NCBI GenBank assembly: GCA_900489925.1
Contig: UEHQ01000008.1
Span: 203,484 to 267,483, forward strand
Direction: 5' to 3'
Origin: Hyphomicrobiales bacterium
Lineage (GTDB): Bacteria; Pseudomonadota; Alphaproteobacteria; Rhizobiales; Rhizobiaceae
Length of the DNA: 64,000 nucleotides
In this document: positions 63,646 to 64,000 of the stretch, piece by piece
Layout: each line of letters begins with the position of its first letter
How positions within the stretch are numbered: the first letter of the stretch is position 1
Notes under the pieces: generated by a model
The model's database searches: none
The model's input: the letters and a program-made list of their open reading frames with translations, nothing else
What the model was told of the DNA's origin: nothing
Program-made: the position numbers and the translations under genes

Positions 63646-64000
63646 CTACAGGGGGATAAAGACTGTCACTCTCGCACCGCCCTGAGGGCTGCTGCCGATC
63701 GTGATTTCGCCGTGATGGCTCTCCACGACAGCCTTGGCGATTGCAAGGCCGAGACCGCTTCCTCCTGTATCACGGCTCCTTGACCCCTCCAGTCTCACGA
63801 ACGGTTCGAACACGCGGTCTCGCTCACCCGAAGGGATGCCCGGCCCAATGTCATCGACCTGCACGAGAACGTTTCCTCGGCCATCGGCTAGGTGAATTCT
63901 TGCCTCCGAACCGTAGCGGACGGCATTCTCAACCACGTTCCTGAGTGCGCGTTTCATCGCTGTGTAGCGAATGGGGACGAAAGCGTCGTATTCGCCGTCC
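63646..64000 (-). CDS. Sensor histidine kinase, C-terminal part (runs off the window)
   Basis: The visible residues form a HATPase_c domain: N box RALRNVVENAVRYG, G1 box VDDIGPGIP, F box RVFEPFVRLEG and G2 box GGSGLGLAIAKAVVESHHGEI, ending GARVTVFIPL. The frame stays open to the window edge (DGEYDAFVPIRYTA), so the phospho-acceptor and sensor parts lie outside. It matches EnvZ/OmpR-type kinases; its response regulator is not visible. Confidence 0.85.
   Translation of the reverse strand, partial: DGEYDAFVPIRYTAMKRALRNVVENAVRYGSEARIHLADGRGNVLVQVDDIGPGIPSGERDRVFEPFVRLEGSRSRDTGGSGLGLAIAKAVVESHHGEITIGSSPQGGARVTVFIPL

Overview
The window looks like chromosomal DNA of a Rhizobiaceae alphaproteobacterium (Rhizobium, Agrobacterium or Neorhizobium type). 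Supporting this are an aerobic (cob-type) cobalamin cluster with a B12 riboswitch, rhizobial palindromic mosaic repeats, GTTC-N7-GTTC SOS boxes, an imuA-imuB-dnaE2 mutagenesis cassette and many small proteins of a rhizobial kind. The genus is inferred from style only.

1-16.8 kb is the cobalamin region. On the minus strand a B12 riboswitch and a 22-codon leader ORF precede cobP-cobW-cobN-cobO-eamA. Further on lie cobE, a nucleoside hydrolase and the tightly overlapping cobA-cobB-cobC-cobD; cobQ lies at 15.3-16.8 kb beside a ClC channel. cobN carries two in-frame palindromic repeat insertions, and a third related palindrome lies between cobN and cobW.

17-24 kb is ordinary accessory DNA: an OpuAC-type solute-binding protein, an entericidin, a LysR regulator divergent from a DUF1127-like peptide, a sulfite-oxidase-like enzyme, a DUF938 methyltransferase and two unrecognised proteins.

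24-34.5 kb is the core of a Tn7-like transposon on the minus strand: tnsA, a degenerate IS2-like integrase-core ORF, a duplicated N-terminal piece of tnsB, full tnsB, a 67-aa ORF, tnsC and two paralogous TnsD/TniQ-type target selectors. A HARE-type winged-helix protein is divergent from tnsA. No Cas genes or CRISPR array are visible. The ends are not firmly located.

34.8-48.2 kb is a mosaic island: pseudogene debris, small rhizobial proteins, an alpha/beta hydrolase, a SnoaL-like protein, an SOS-box-controlled 66-aa Cys-rich protein, a secreted trypsin-like protease with SH3 and SPOR-like ends, a SIR2-HerA antiphage pair, a SLATT-like 2TM protein next to a HEPN (AbiU2-like) protein, then PsiF and a VOC protein. 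48.6-54.7 kb holds a 1275-aa autotransporter, a DUF1254 protein and small ORFs.

54.7-62.9 kb is an SOS mutagenesis locus: imuA-imuB-dnaE2 on the minus strand diverges from a zinc-ribbon ORF, a small ORF, a YedK/HMCES protein and dinB on the plus strand, with one exact SOS box between them. The window ends with a ferredoxin-reductase fragment, a second scrap of the trypsin/SPOR gene and the C-terminal part of a histidine kinase that runs off the edge.
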